The notes below the pieces were generated by a model. The model had not been told where the DNA came from. It made no database searches and worked only from the letters and a program-made list of their open reading frames with translations. Of a stretch of 64,000 bases of DNA, positions 25,042 to 32,221 are shown piece after piece. This DNA comes from Marinobacter sp. SS21 (GTDB lineage Bacteria > Pseudomonadota > Gammaproteobacteria > Pseudomonadales > Oleiphilaceae), in the NCBI RefSeq assembly GCF_028369065.1, contig NZ_JAQNDA010000005.1:186001-250000 (forward strand). Direction: 5' to 3'. Within the stretch, counting starts at the first letter, position 1; every line of letters begins with the position of its first letter. The translations under genes and the position numbers were made by a program.

Positions 25042-27447
25042 ATGAGTAATCTCAACGAAAACCTTCAGTTTTCAGCGCTTACCCGAGGCGTCTTCCGCTT
25101 CCGCTTGCCTGTTTTGCTGCTTAGCCTGTTGGCCACGCTGTATCTGGGGTGGCAGGCGAGCTTTGTTCAGCCCGATACCCGTCTGGAACGTCTGATCCCG
25201 GGCGGCCATGAGTTCGTGGCGAATGGCAGGGATTTCCTCGGCACGGAAAGCGTGGGCGACAGCAGCATAGTGCGGGTGGCGGTCGCCCGCGAACAAGGCA
25301 CCGTGTTCGACTACGATTACCTGGTCAAGCTTCAAAAAATCAGTGATGACCTGTCGTTGCTGCAGGGCGTGGATACCAGCAGTGTCAACTCGCTCTGGTC
25401 TCCGGGCATGCTCTGGTTTGCGATCACGCCCCTTGGGTACGACAGCGGCCCGGTGATTGATGTTGCCACCTTCGAGGATTCCACCGAATCGATGGACATC
25501 ATCCGCACCAACGCCTTCCGGGCCGGTCTGGTGGGAAGCTATGTGTCCAACGACTTCAAGGCCAGCATGATCGACTTCCAGGTGTTGCCGATCAACCCGG
25601 CCACCGGGCAGCCGCTGGATTTCAACGCTTTCTCCGAGCGTCTGGAGCGCGTACGACAGAAGTACCAGGGCGACGACATCAGCATTCACGTGATTGGCGA
25701 TGTAAAGAAAGTGGCCGACCTGGTGAACGGCTTCACCCAGGTGGCCGTGTTCTTCCTGATCGCGTTCCTGATCACCGCGGCGCTGCTGTTTCATTACTCA
25801 CGCTGTTTCAAATCCACCCTGGTGCCATTGTTCTGTTCGGTGGTGGCGGTGGTCTGGCAGTTGGGCGCGATCAACTTGCTGGGTTACGGGCTGGGCGTAT
25901 TTTCGGTATTGGTACCGTTCCTGGTGTTCGCCATTGCCGTCAGTCATGGCGTGCAGGTGATCAATGCCATCGCCCATGAAACCGCCAAGGGTGAGACTCA
26001 CTTCAATGCGGCCCGTATGACCTTCCATCACCTACACAAGGCGGGGTTGGTGGCGCTGGTGAGTGACGGCATCGGCTTTGCGACGCTGTTCATGATCGAC
26101 ATTGGTGCCATCAAGGACCTGGCGATGGCGGCCAGTGTTGGTGTGGCGCTGGTGATTATTACCAATCTGGTGCTGCTGCCGGTGTTGATGTCTTACGTTG
26201 GGGTGTCCCGGCGTTGCGTCGAACATGCCCAGCACAAGCTGGAAACCCGGTCCGCCCTCTGGGAAGGCCTTGCTCATTTTGCCCAGCCGAAAATGGCTCG
26301 CATCGCTGTCATCAGCGCGGTAGTGCTGGCCGGTTTAGGGGTCTGGTACAGCCAGGGCCTGAAGATTGGTGACCTGGACAAGGGGGCGCCGGAGTTGCGT
26401 GCCGACTCCCGGTACAACCAGGACAACAACTTCATCACCAGCCATTTCAGCACCAGTACCGATCTGATGACCGTGTTCGCCGGTATGCCGGAGGGGAAAT
26501 GTGAAACCTACAAGGCCATCGATCTTATCGATCGCCTGGGGTGGCAGCTGACCAATACCATGGGCGTGCAATCCGTGAGCTCTCCGGCAACACGGGCCAA
26601 AATGAACCGCTACCTTGGTAACGAGGGCAATCTGAAGATGATGGCGCTGCCGAGGGACGAACGGGTACTGAGCCGGGCGATCGCCGTTTCCGGGTTCTCC
26701 TTCACCGGCGCATCGGCCGGCTGCGATCATCAACAATTGCAGCTTGAGCTGACCGATCACAGCCAGGAAACCCTGCAGCGAGTCGTCGGCGTGGTGCGGG
26801 ACTTTTCCGCCAAGCACGACGATTTCGACATCTGGTTCCGTCTCGGTACGGGCAATGCTGCGTACGAGGCTGCCACCAACGAGGTCATCGAGCGTGCCCA
26901 GCTGGAGATCCTGGCCTATGTCTACGGCATCGTCGGCCTGATGGTGTTGCTGACGTTCCGGTCTATCAAGGCGGTGATCTGCATCCTGTTGCCGCTGGCG
27001 CTGACGTCACTACTGTGCCAGGCATTGATGGCGGTGCTGGGAATTGGCGTCAAAGTGGCGACCCTTCCGGTCATTGCGCTGGGCGTGGGGATCGGTGTCG
27101 ACTACGGCATCTATATCTACACCCGTCTGAATTCCTACCTGGCTCTGGGGCATCCATTGCGCGTGGCCTACCAGGAAACCCTCAAAACCACCGGCAAGGC
27201 GGTGTCCTTTACCGGCATGACCCTGGCGATCGGGGTGGCGACCTGGATTGTGTCGCCGATCAAGTTCCAGGCCGACATGGGCATCCTGCTTACCTTTATG
27301 TTCCTCTGGAACATGATCGGTGCACTGACCCTGCTGCCTGCACTGACCCACTTCCTGAGCCGGGGCAATGGGCAGAAGGATAAGGTGGGGGAGGCGCCCA
27401 AGCCTTCGCAGCGGTCCCGCGAGGAATTGGTGGATGCCGCTACCTAA
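25042..27447 (+). CDS. MMPL/RND-family transporter
   Basis: 801 residues in two similar halves, each a TM helix, a periplasmic domain and five TM helices. The first half has LVPFLVFAIAVSHGVQVINAI (TM4-like), the second LPVIALGVGIGVDYGIYIY. The acidic residue of the second-half TM4 (GVDYG) is the usual proton-relay position of MMPL proteins. COG1033-type exporters move lipids or hydrophobic molecules. GGAGAGAG precedes ATG 25042, 16 bp after the propeller gene. With DUF1302, DUF1329 and YCF48 it forms a full inner-to-outer membrane set. Direction of transport is unknown. Confidence 0.92.
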   Translation: MSNLNENLQFSALTRGVFRFRLPVLLLSLLATLYLGWQASFVQPDTRLERLIPGGHEFVANGRDFLGTESVGDSSIVRVAVAREQGTVFDYDYLVKLQKISDDLSLLQGVDTSSVNSLWSPGMLWFAITPLGYDSGPVIDVATFEDSTESMDIIRTNAFRAGLVGSYVSNDFKASMIDFQVLPINPATGQPLDFNAFSERLERVRQKYQGDDISIHVIGDVKKVADLVNGFTQVAVFFLIAFLITAALLFHYSRCFKSTLVPLFCSVVAVVWQLGAINLLGYGLGVFSVLVPFLVFAIAVSHGVQVINAIAHETAKGETHFNAARMTFHHLHKAGLVALVSDGIGFATLFMIDIGAIKDLAMAASVGVALVIITNLVLLPVLMSYVGVSRRCVEHAQHKLETRSALWEGLAHFAQPKMARIAVISAVVLAGLGVWYSQGLKIGDLDKGAPELRADSRYNQDNNFITSHFSTSTDLMTVFAGMPEGKCETYKAIDLIDRLGWQLTNTMGVQSVSSPATRAKMNRYLGNEGNLKMMALPRDERVLSRAIAVSGFSFTGASAGCDHQQLQLELTDHSQETLQRVVGVVRDFSAKHDDFDIWFRLGTGNAAYEAATNEVIERAQLEILAYVYGIVGLMVLLTFRSIKAVICILLPLALTSLLCQALMAVLGIGVKVATLPVIALGVGIGVDYGIYIYTRLNSYLALGHPLRVAYQETLKTTGKAVSFTGMTLAIGVATWIVSPIKFQADMGILLTFMFLWNMIGALTLLPALTHFLSRGNGQKDKVGEAPKPSQRSREELVDAAT

Positions 27448-27635
27448 AGGGTCTCATTGAACGTTTGTTGATGTATCGAGAGATGACGTAGCGTCGTCCT
27501 GCCATTCAACGCATTGGAACGCTGTTGGGTCCCGTACAGGTCGGGGAAGTCCTCTTTTTATAACCGGGCAGGCACGGTTCGCGAGTCAACGCGAGACCTT
27601 TCTCGCGATTATGAGAGTCCTTAATGCCAAAGGAT

Positions 27636-27823
27636 TGTTGTTGTGCCCTTAAGGGTCATGGATGACCCATTTTTTCAATGCTAATGCAGGTGCTCCTTTT
27701 CAATCCTGATAGAGCAGGGCGGGATCACTGCATAATCCAAATCCTCCGAACTCGTAAGACCATCCCCTCCCAACACATTGAAGTGTTGTTGTGCACGTCA
27801 CGGGTCAGGGACGACTCCTTTTT
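27636..27823 (+). repeat. duplicated 40-nt terminator-like segment
   Basis: Copy 1 (27636-27675) and copy 2 (27784-27823) both start TGTTGTTGTGC, continue with GGGTCA-N-GGA-N-GAC and end in a T run. Copy 1 keeps a perfect 6-bp stem; copy 2 has a weaker stem (GGGTC/GACTC). They are 148 bp apart. Confidence 0.6.
27653..27675 (+). terminator. rho-independent terminator after the DUF1302-MMPL operon
   Basis: Stem GGGTCA / TGACCC with loop TGGA, then A and six T. It lies 206 bp past the MMPL stop, so the operon has a long 3' tail, or the terminator belongs to a separate short transcript. Confidence 0.65.
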
Positions 27824-28028
27824 CTGACCAGGCAGACGTCGCCGCTGCAGGCCTACCTGCGACCTCCGGTTTTCTTTTCGTTTCCAATTTAGGCACCTAA
27901 TGTCGCCCCCGAGTGTGTCTGCTGCCGGATTGAGGACTCTGGCTCACCGCCGTCGTCAGTGGCGCTAAGGCTGGACTAGTGCCTTGGGGCGGCACGGTCG
28001 GGCCAAACATTACAAATCACCAATTAAG

Positions 28029-28068
28029 CATAACAACTGTTGTGTTAAATGGTGGGCCTTGTTAGGAT
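28029..28068 (+). promoter_or_regulatory. operator/promoter C of the 28145 gene
   Basis: Dyad CATAAC-AACT-GTTGTG (28029-28044), -35 TTGTGT (28040-28045), 17-nt spacer, -10 TAGGAT (28063-28068). It has the best -10 of the set and is followed about 75 nt later by a single short gene with its own terminator. Confidence 0.75.
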
Positions 28069-28144
28069 CATATAAAAGGAAGTGACCCGGAAAACGGTAA
28101 GGAGATTAAAACGGCGTAGCCAGAAAATCAGATAGGTGGCGCAG

Positions 28145-28474
28145 ATGTTTAATCAACAGACAACATCGTTCCTGGTAGAAGAAAACCGTCATTTCGCCGG
28201 TACTGGGGGCGTGAGCGAAAACAACGCACAGGCCCACTTTGTGCCTGCTTTCCAGGATGCCCAAACCGGGCAAGTGGAAATTTCCCGTTTTCGCGACGGT
28301 CGACCTGCACCTTTTCACCTTATCGACGGCTTGCCGGAGGATTGGGTCACCGAGAGAGACCTGGCCGGGCGAGTGGTTAAGATCAAGAGTTCCATTATTT
28401 CCGGGTTTGTACGACTCGGGCGTTTCTTCACCAGACAGGAAGCTTCCGATTTCATGGAACAGTTTGCGTCTTGA
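28145..28474 (+). CDS. small protein of unknown function in the CATAAC regulon
   Basis: 109 residues, soluble, with no signal peptide or membrane helix. N-terminal MFNQQTTSFLVEENRHFAGTGG is polar; the middle has FRDGRPAPFHLIDGLPEDWVTERDLAGRVVKIK; the C-terminus (SGFVRLGRFFTRQEASDFMEQFAS) looks helical. I recognise no family. AGGTGG lies 6 nt before ATG 28145; GTG 28136 is an in-frame alternative. It is a single-gene unit between promoter C and a clear terminator, so it is co-regulated with the oxidase and envelope operons. A regulatory or adaptor role is possible but not shown. Confidence 0.78.
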   Translation: MFNQQTTSFLVEENRHFAGTGGVSENNAQAHFVPAFQDAQTGQVEISRFRDGRPAPFHLIDGLPEDWVTERDLAGRVVKIKSSIISGFVRLGRFFTRQEASDFMEQFAS

Positions 28475-28512
28475 AGCACTATGAATCTTGATGAAGCGAT
28501 GACGCTTTTTTG

Positions 28513-28537
28513 GCCGGGCTACCCCCCGGCTTTTTTT
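28513..28537 (+). terminator. rho-independent terminator of the 28145 gene
   Basis: Stem GCCGGG / CCCGGC with a 6-nt loop CTACCC, followed by seven T. It is 39 bp past the stop. Confidence 0.88.
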
Positions 28538-28595
28538 CTTCTGAATGTCTGGGGACCGCCCCGTTAATCAGTGCGCCTTGATGTATGCAGATCGA

Positions 28596-28635
28596 TTTGG
28601 CGGTTTCACCCCGAGGTGAGGGTGAAGCCGCCAAA
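28596..28635. repeat. 16-bp intergenic hairpin
   Basis: Arms 28596-28611 and 28620-28635 pair over 16 bp with a single G-T wobble, around the 8-nt loop CGAGGTGA. No T run follows on either strand, so it is not a standard terminator. It sits between the convergent 28145 gene and the saccharopine dehydrogenase remnant. Confidence 0.65.
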
Positions 28636-28715
28636 GTAGATTGCACCCAACGTCGGTTCCAAATACGCCGTTGGGCGATCAAGTTAGTGCCTTCCTACAA
28701 ACCTGTCTGCTTCCC

Positions 28716-29228
28716 TTAGGAGATCTGCAGCTGCCCCGAATCCGGCAGCCGCGTCACCAGATCAGCGCCAACCAGCTTCGATGGCGTGTAGGCACCGCCA
28801 GCGGGGGTGTTGGTCATCAGGTGTTCGATGACCGCCAGCGAGCCGGTAACGGTCAGGCTGTAGCCGTTGGCGGTGCGGATGCGGGCGGTCTTGCGTTGTC
28901 CGCGGGCATTGGTGGCCTCGCCCCAAACAAAGGTTGGCATTTGCGCCCGTTGTGCCTCATCGGGCCCTTTCACCGTTTTTGCGATGCGTGCCTTGATCAG
29001 CTTTTGCGCCAGGGAGATGCCCAGCAGTGGCCGGATGTAGTTGGCGCGCTTGGCGCTGGTAATCATCCTGGGTGAGCCTGGGATGAACACTTCGATGTTG
29101 GGAATGCCGGTGGTGTGGTAAGCGGTGGACACATCGCCCCAGGGAATGGACATAGCGTCCTTCTCGCCGTCGCCGAAGTCGATGCGGCGCACCTTGTACG
29201 CCAGTGGCACGGTGGTGATCTTGCTGTC
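28716..29228 (-). pseudogene. 5'-truncated saccharopine-dehydrogenase-like (enoyl reductase type) remnant
   Basis: About 170 residues match the C-terminal half of NADP-dependent saccharopine-dehydrogenase-like proteins (RRIDFGDGEKDAMSIPWG, DVSTAYHTTGIPNIEVFIPG, GGAYTPSKLVGADLV). The N-terminal Rossmann half, about 200 residues, is missing. The family-like sequence begins about 11 bp after the stop of the 29239 gene. Upstream, the open frame runs backwards through that gene in the wrong frame. No ribosome site or start fits the remnant, so I call it a decayed gene joined here by deletion or insertion. Confidence 0.72.
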
Positions 29229-29238
29229 CCGTTTCGCT

Positions 29239-30171
29239 TTATGTCTTTGGGGTTTCGTCCCAGATCGCCGCAAGGCCTTCTGGAATAGTCGTGACACGAA
29301 ACTCCGGGAAGCGGGTTTTGAATTTGTCGGAGACAAAGAGGTTGTCTGCCTTATAGCGGGGTAGTAGCTCGGCTGCGTCCCTAAGCCTCTGGTTAACCAG
29401 GCCGGCAAGCGTCAGCTGCCAATGTTTGAGGATCTGGTAGTTGCCCTCGACACCGAAGGTGTTTGCCGCCAGTTCGATGAATTGCCGGTAGGTGAGTCGG
29501 TTGTCGTCGCAGGGCAGGTGCCAGGTCTGGCCAAAGGCATCGGGGGTGTTGCCCAGCAAGGCCATGGCCCGACTGGCATCGGGGGTGAAGATCAGGGTTC
29601 GCAGGGTGTCGTCACGCAGGAACACCTTTGCCGTTTTACCGTGCCGCAACTTATTGATTACGGTGACGTTGGTGATGCTCTGGGTCTTGCCTGGCCCATA
29701 GAACTCCGGGGCCCGGCAGATCATGGCCTGAACGCGACCGCTGCTCATGGCGTCGAGCAGTTCCCGGGCAATGGCGGCCCGGACTTTGCCCTTCTTGCCA
29801 TGCGGTTTAAAGGCGATTTCTTCGGTCTGAGGGGCATCGGTCTGCGGGTACATGTAGGTGTTGTCGAAAAACACCAGCTTGGCGTTGTGGCTGGCGCAGG
29901 CATCGATGACGTTGCGCATCATAGTCGGCCACTGGTCGACCCATAGCTGCGTGTCCATGGGCAATCCGGCCGTGAGGTAGACAATCTCCGATCCTTCGAC
30001 GGCCCGCAGGGTCTGCTCGGCATCGAGGAGGTCGGCGCTCAGTAGCTGGTCGGTGTCGTTGATCTTTTGCGTGCGGCGACTCACTAAGCGAAGGTCGGTG
30101 GTGAAGTCGCGTGCAAGATTGGTAGCGAGTTCGCGGCCAATTTGTCCAGTGGCTCCCAGAATCGTCTGCAT
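29239..30171 (-). CDS. NAD(P)-dependent epimerase/dehydratase-like SDR
   Basis: 310-residue atypical short-chain dehydrogenase. The N-terminal nucleotide motif is TILGATGQIGRELATNL, with a basic NADP-type strand end (RLVSRRTQ), and later FFDNTYMYPQTDAPQTEE where the Tyr stands for the usual YxxxK region; the Lys position is shifted or absent. The C-terminal part resembles NAD-dependent epimerases with unknown substrates. AAGGAG lies 8 nt before ATG 30171. The 3' end directly abuts the saccharopine-dehydrogenase remnant, so this gene may have replaced that gene's 5' half. Confidence 0.82.
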   Translation of the reverse strand: MQTILGATGQIGRELATNLARDFTTDLRLVSRRTQKINDTDQLLSADLLDAEQTLRAVEGSEIVYLTAGLPMDTQLWVDQWPTMMRNVIDACASHNAKLVFFDNTYMYPQTDAPQTEEIAFKPHGKKGKVRAAIARELLDAMSSGRVQAMICRAPEFYGPGKTQSITNVTVINKLRHGKTAKVFLRDDTLRTLIFTPDASRAMALLGNTPDAFGQTWHLPCDDNRLTYRQFIELAANTFGVEGNYQILKHWQLTLAGLVNQRLRDAAELLPRYKADNLFVSDKFKTRFPEFRVTTIPEGLAAIWDETPKT

Positions 30172-30542
30172 TCACGTAACTCCTTGGTCTCTATAGAAAT
30201 GCCTGGCTCCTTTCTGGCCATGGTCACCAGCAAACCGGGGCCATCGAATCTGGGGCCGGTCTCCCTGTTGGGGCAGTCAATGTTAGAAGATTTCTTGGGT
30301 TACGTTCTCAAGCTGCCTATGGATAGCGAGCTTGCGAGGCGTCTTTGGCGACAACTTCTTTCCAGCCATTGTGGTCAGGGGTGACCTTAAGGAGCCTTTG
30401 ATTAACTCTACCATTAGGCTTAATTGGCGGCCAAGCCTGTGAACAGCGGAGGTTTTTGCTGAACAAGCCACAACGAGCCGACGCCTGGTCATGATCGTCC
30501 GCCTGCGCTAGGCTGCGAAGCGTCTTTCGGCTGATCCATTGA
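30172..30542. other. 371-bp intergenic region, no gene
   Basis: No ORF with a plausible ribosome site or family. It carries one copy of the dispersed GGAGCCTTTGATTAACT motif (30388-30408). Otherwise I see nothing in it. Confidence 0.5.
30388..30408 (+). repeat. dispersed AGGGAGCCTCTGA motif, copy 1
   Basis: TAAGGAGCCTTTGATTAACT, a diverged copy in a gene-free region. See the other five copies at 31989, 34594, 45394, 45432 and 51528. Confidence 0.5.
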
Positions 30543-31268
30543 CTAGCCGTCGTGCTCGAATGCACCGTGCTCCAGAAAATAGAGTGTCTGGGTGATGACC
30601 TCTTGGTCCGTCATCAGGAACGGGTGGCTCACCGGTACGATCAGAAAGTCAGCCATGCCGTCGAGCCTGGCGTTCTCCAGCGAGACCTTGCCGTCGTCTT
30701 CTCCCGGAATCAGTAACGACAGGATAGGGTTGATCGAATCCTCGCCGGCAATGACCCCGACCTCCAGGTCGGTTGCCCCGAGGGATCGGGGCAGGGCGTG
30801 CTCGTCTGTCCCCAGTTGCTGGCCGGCGGGACCATTGATCCATTCAAACGGTGCCAGCTCGCCCAGCTTGTCCACCACCTCGCTGCCTTTGCTGGGCGGT
30901 CCCAGCATCACCACGCGGCCAAATTTCAGCGTGGGTTCAACGGTGCGGAGATGCCGCACGATGATGCCGCCCATGGAGTGGGTCACGAAGTCCAGAGTGC
31001 GCTGCTCGCTATCGGCGCAAGCACGGATCGTCGGCAGGATATGGACACTGGCCAAAGTCTGGATAGGATGGTCGGTCGATGGGTAGTCAATGTTGCAGGT
31101 GAGGTAGCCCGCCGCTTTCAGGGCGTCTTCCATATCGAGCATCGAATCGGCCGACCGAGCGAGGCCGTGCAGCAGCACTACCGTTCTGGGCTGGGCCTCC
31201 GAGGCCGACCCGGCCAGTGGCGGTAGCCCGAGGACGGCGGCGAGTGCAAGGGCCGTGAATCTGCGCAT
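30543..31268 (-). CDS. secreted lipase-like alpha/beta hydrolase
   Basis: 241 residues with a signal peptide ending near GSASEA. The oxyanion motif is LLHGLARSADSM; the nucleophile elbow is THSMGG (GHSxG with Thr); the catalytic His is likely in VPVSHPFLM near the C-terminus. The fold and size resemble PGAP1-like or EstA-type lipases, and the substrate is unknown. It is 17 bp before the stop-to-start gap of the upstream lipoprotein gene (31286), with which it probably forms an operon on the minus strand. Confidence 0.85.
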   Translation of the reverse strand: MRRFTALALAAVLGLPPLAGSASEAQPRTVVLLHGLARSADSMLDMEDALKAAGYLTCNIDYPSTDHPIQTLASVHILPTIRACADSEQRTLDFVTHSMGGIIVRHLRTVEPTLKFGRVVMLGPPSKGSEVVDKLGELAPFEWINGPAGQQLGTDEHALPRSLGATDLEVGVIAGEDSINPILSLLIPGEDDGKVSLENARLDGMADFLIVPVSHPFLMTDQEVITQTLYFLEHGAFEHDG

Positions 31269-31285
31269 GGCTTGGCTTGAACCCG

Positions 31286-31840
31286 CTACTGATCCGCCAT
31301 CACGAACTCCAGCCGCCCTGGCGCGACCCGGATGTCCATGGGCACCATGCCAAACAGCTTCTGGCTTGGGTCGGATTCATCCAGCCGGTACACCGGCACG
31401 GTTTCCAGCAGTTGCGCCACACTGCGCATCACGGTGTCGGTCAATGGTTGGAGATCCTGGTTGAACAGGGTGGATTCCACCCGGCTGTCCAGCAGTTGCA
31501 GGCGACGGATGTAGATCGCTTTCTCCTGGCTGTCGTACACCGGGGCGCCTTCCACCTTGAGCACGATGTCCACCGGTATACGGGTCATCAGGGCATTCAC
31601 CGCCACCTGGCCGGTCAGGTCGATCACCGCCACGTCGCGACCGTCCGGTCCCAGGGTGATGTCGGCATCACCCAATGTGACGCTCAGCGGCGAGCCGGCG
31701 CGAAGTTGTTGTCGGTCAAAGTCCGCGATGGACTTCTGCAGGTGATTCTCCAGAGTCTGCTCGCTGATGGAATAAGGCGAAAAGCTGGCGCAGCCGCCGA
31801 AACTCAGTGTCAGCAGCAGGATCAAGGCCAGGCGTGTCAT
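31286..31840 (-). CDS. DUF1439 (YceB-like) lipoprotein
   Basis: 184 residues. Signal peptide MTRLALILLLTLSFGGCAS has lipobox FGGC. The mature part has the DUF1439 pattern of SISEQTLENHLQKS, LTGQVAVNALMTRIPVDIVLKVEGAPVYD and a C-terminal LEFVMADQ. GGAG lies 8 nt before ATG 31840; the open frame extends to 31930 but without a signal peptide. YceB-type proteins are outer-membrane-linked lipoproteins of unclear role. Confidence 0.87.
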   Translation of the reverse strand: MTRLALILLLTLSFGGCASFSPYSISEQTLENHLQKSIADFDRQQLRAGSPLSVTLGDADITLGPDGRDVAVIDLTGQVAVNALMTRIPVDIVLKVEGAPVYDSQEKAIYIRRLQLLDSRVESTLFNQDLQPLTDTVMRSVAQLLETVPVYRLDESDPSQKLFGMVPMDIRVAPGRLEFVMADQ

Positions 31841-31988
31841 GGTGAGATCTCCATAATCGGGTCGATTGGGGGCGAGAATGCCCTCACAGTGTAGTGAGAT
31901 TGTACCGGGATTCCCGTTTACCCGAGCCATTAATGATCGGTAAGGCGTTGGTGCGGCGTGTGTCGGCTCAGCAAGCGTTGATCCGGAA

Positions 31989-32006
31989 TTAATCAGAGGC
32001 TCCCTT
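31989..32006 (-). repeat. dispersed AGGGAGCCTCTGA motif, copy 2
   Basis: Minus-strand AAGGGAGCCTCTGATTAA, just downstream of the CPXCG gene's stop. It matches copies 3-5 over 13-14 nt. Confidence 0.6.
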
Positions 32007-32019
32007 GTGTTAAGGGTCC

Positions 32020-32211
32020 CTAGTTGTTTTCCTGATCGGCGGATACGCTCAGGTCGCCGTTCTCATCGTGGGAAACGGAAATCAGGATGGGCTGGCAGCA
32101 CACCTGGCAGTCTTCCACATAGGTTTGCACCGGTACTGACGGGTCGATACTGATGTCGAGCATTTCCCAGCAGTAGGGGCATTGAATTTCGGCTGTCTCC
32201 ATTGCGGACAT
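32020..32211 (-). CDS. CPXCG-motif cysteine-rich protein
   Basis: 63 residues. An N-terminal CPYC and a later CQVCC form a zinc-ribbon-like set. The C-terminus is acidic (HDENGDLSVSADQENN). Such small proteins are common in gammaproteobacteria and have no fixed function. AAGGAG is 6 nt before ATG 32211. The open frame runs further upstream, but only as an overlap into the aminotransferase gene. Confidence 0.85.
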   Translation of the reverse strand: MSAMETAEIQCPYCWEMLDISIDPSVPVQTYVEDCQVCCQPILISVSHDENGDLSVSADQENN

Positions 32212-32221
32212 GGCGAGCTCC

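Larger units (their letters stand above)
27448..28028. other. 581-bp intergenic region with hairpins and a duplicated 40-nt segment, no gene
   Basis: No ORF is supported. It contains a perfect 7-bp hairpin CGCGAGA/TCTCGCG (27590-27607), a terminator (27653-27675), a second copy of the segment around that terminator (27784-27823), and then AT/GC-mixed sequence up to promoter C. The length and structure would fit one or two small RNAs or a long 3' leader, but no promoter inside was identified. Confidence 0.55.

Noticed and set aside
29229..29408. N-terminal part of the open frame joined to the saccharopine dehydrogenase remnant
   Set aside because: It is the epimerase gene read in another frame and carries no family signal.
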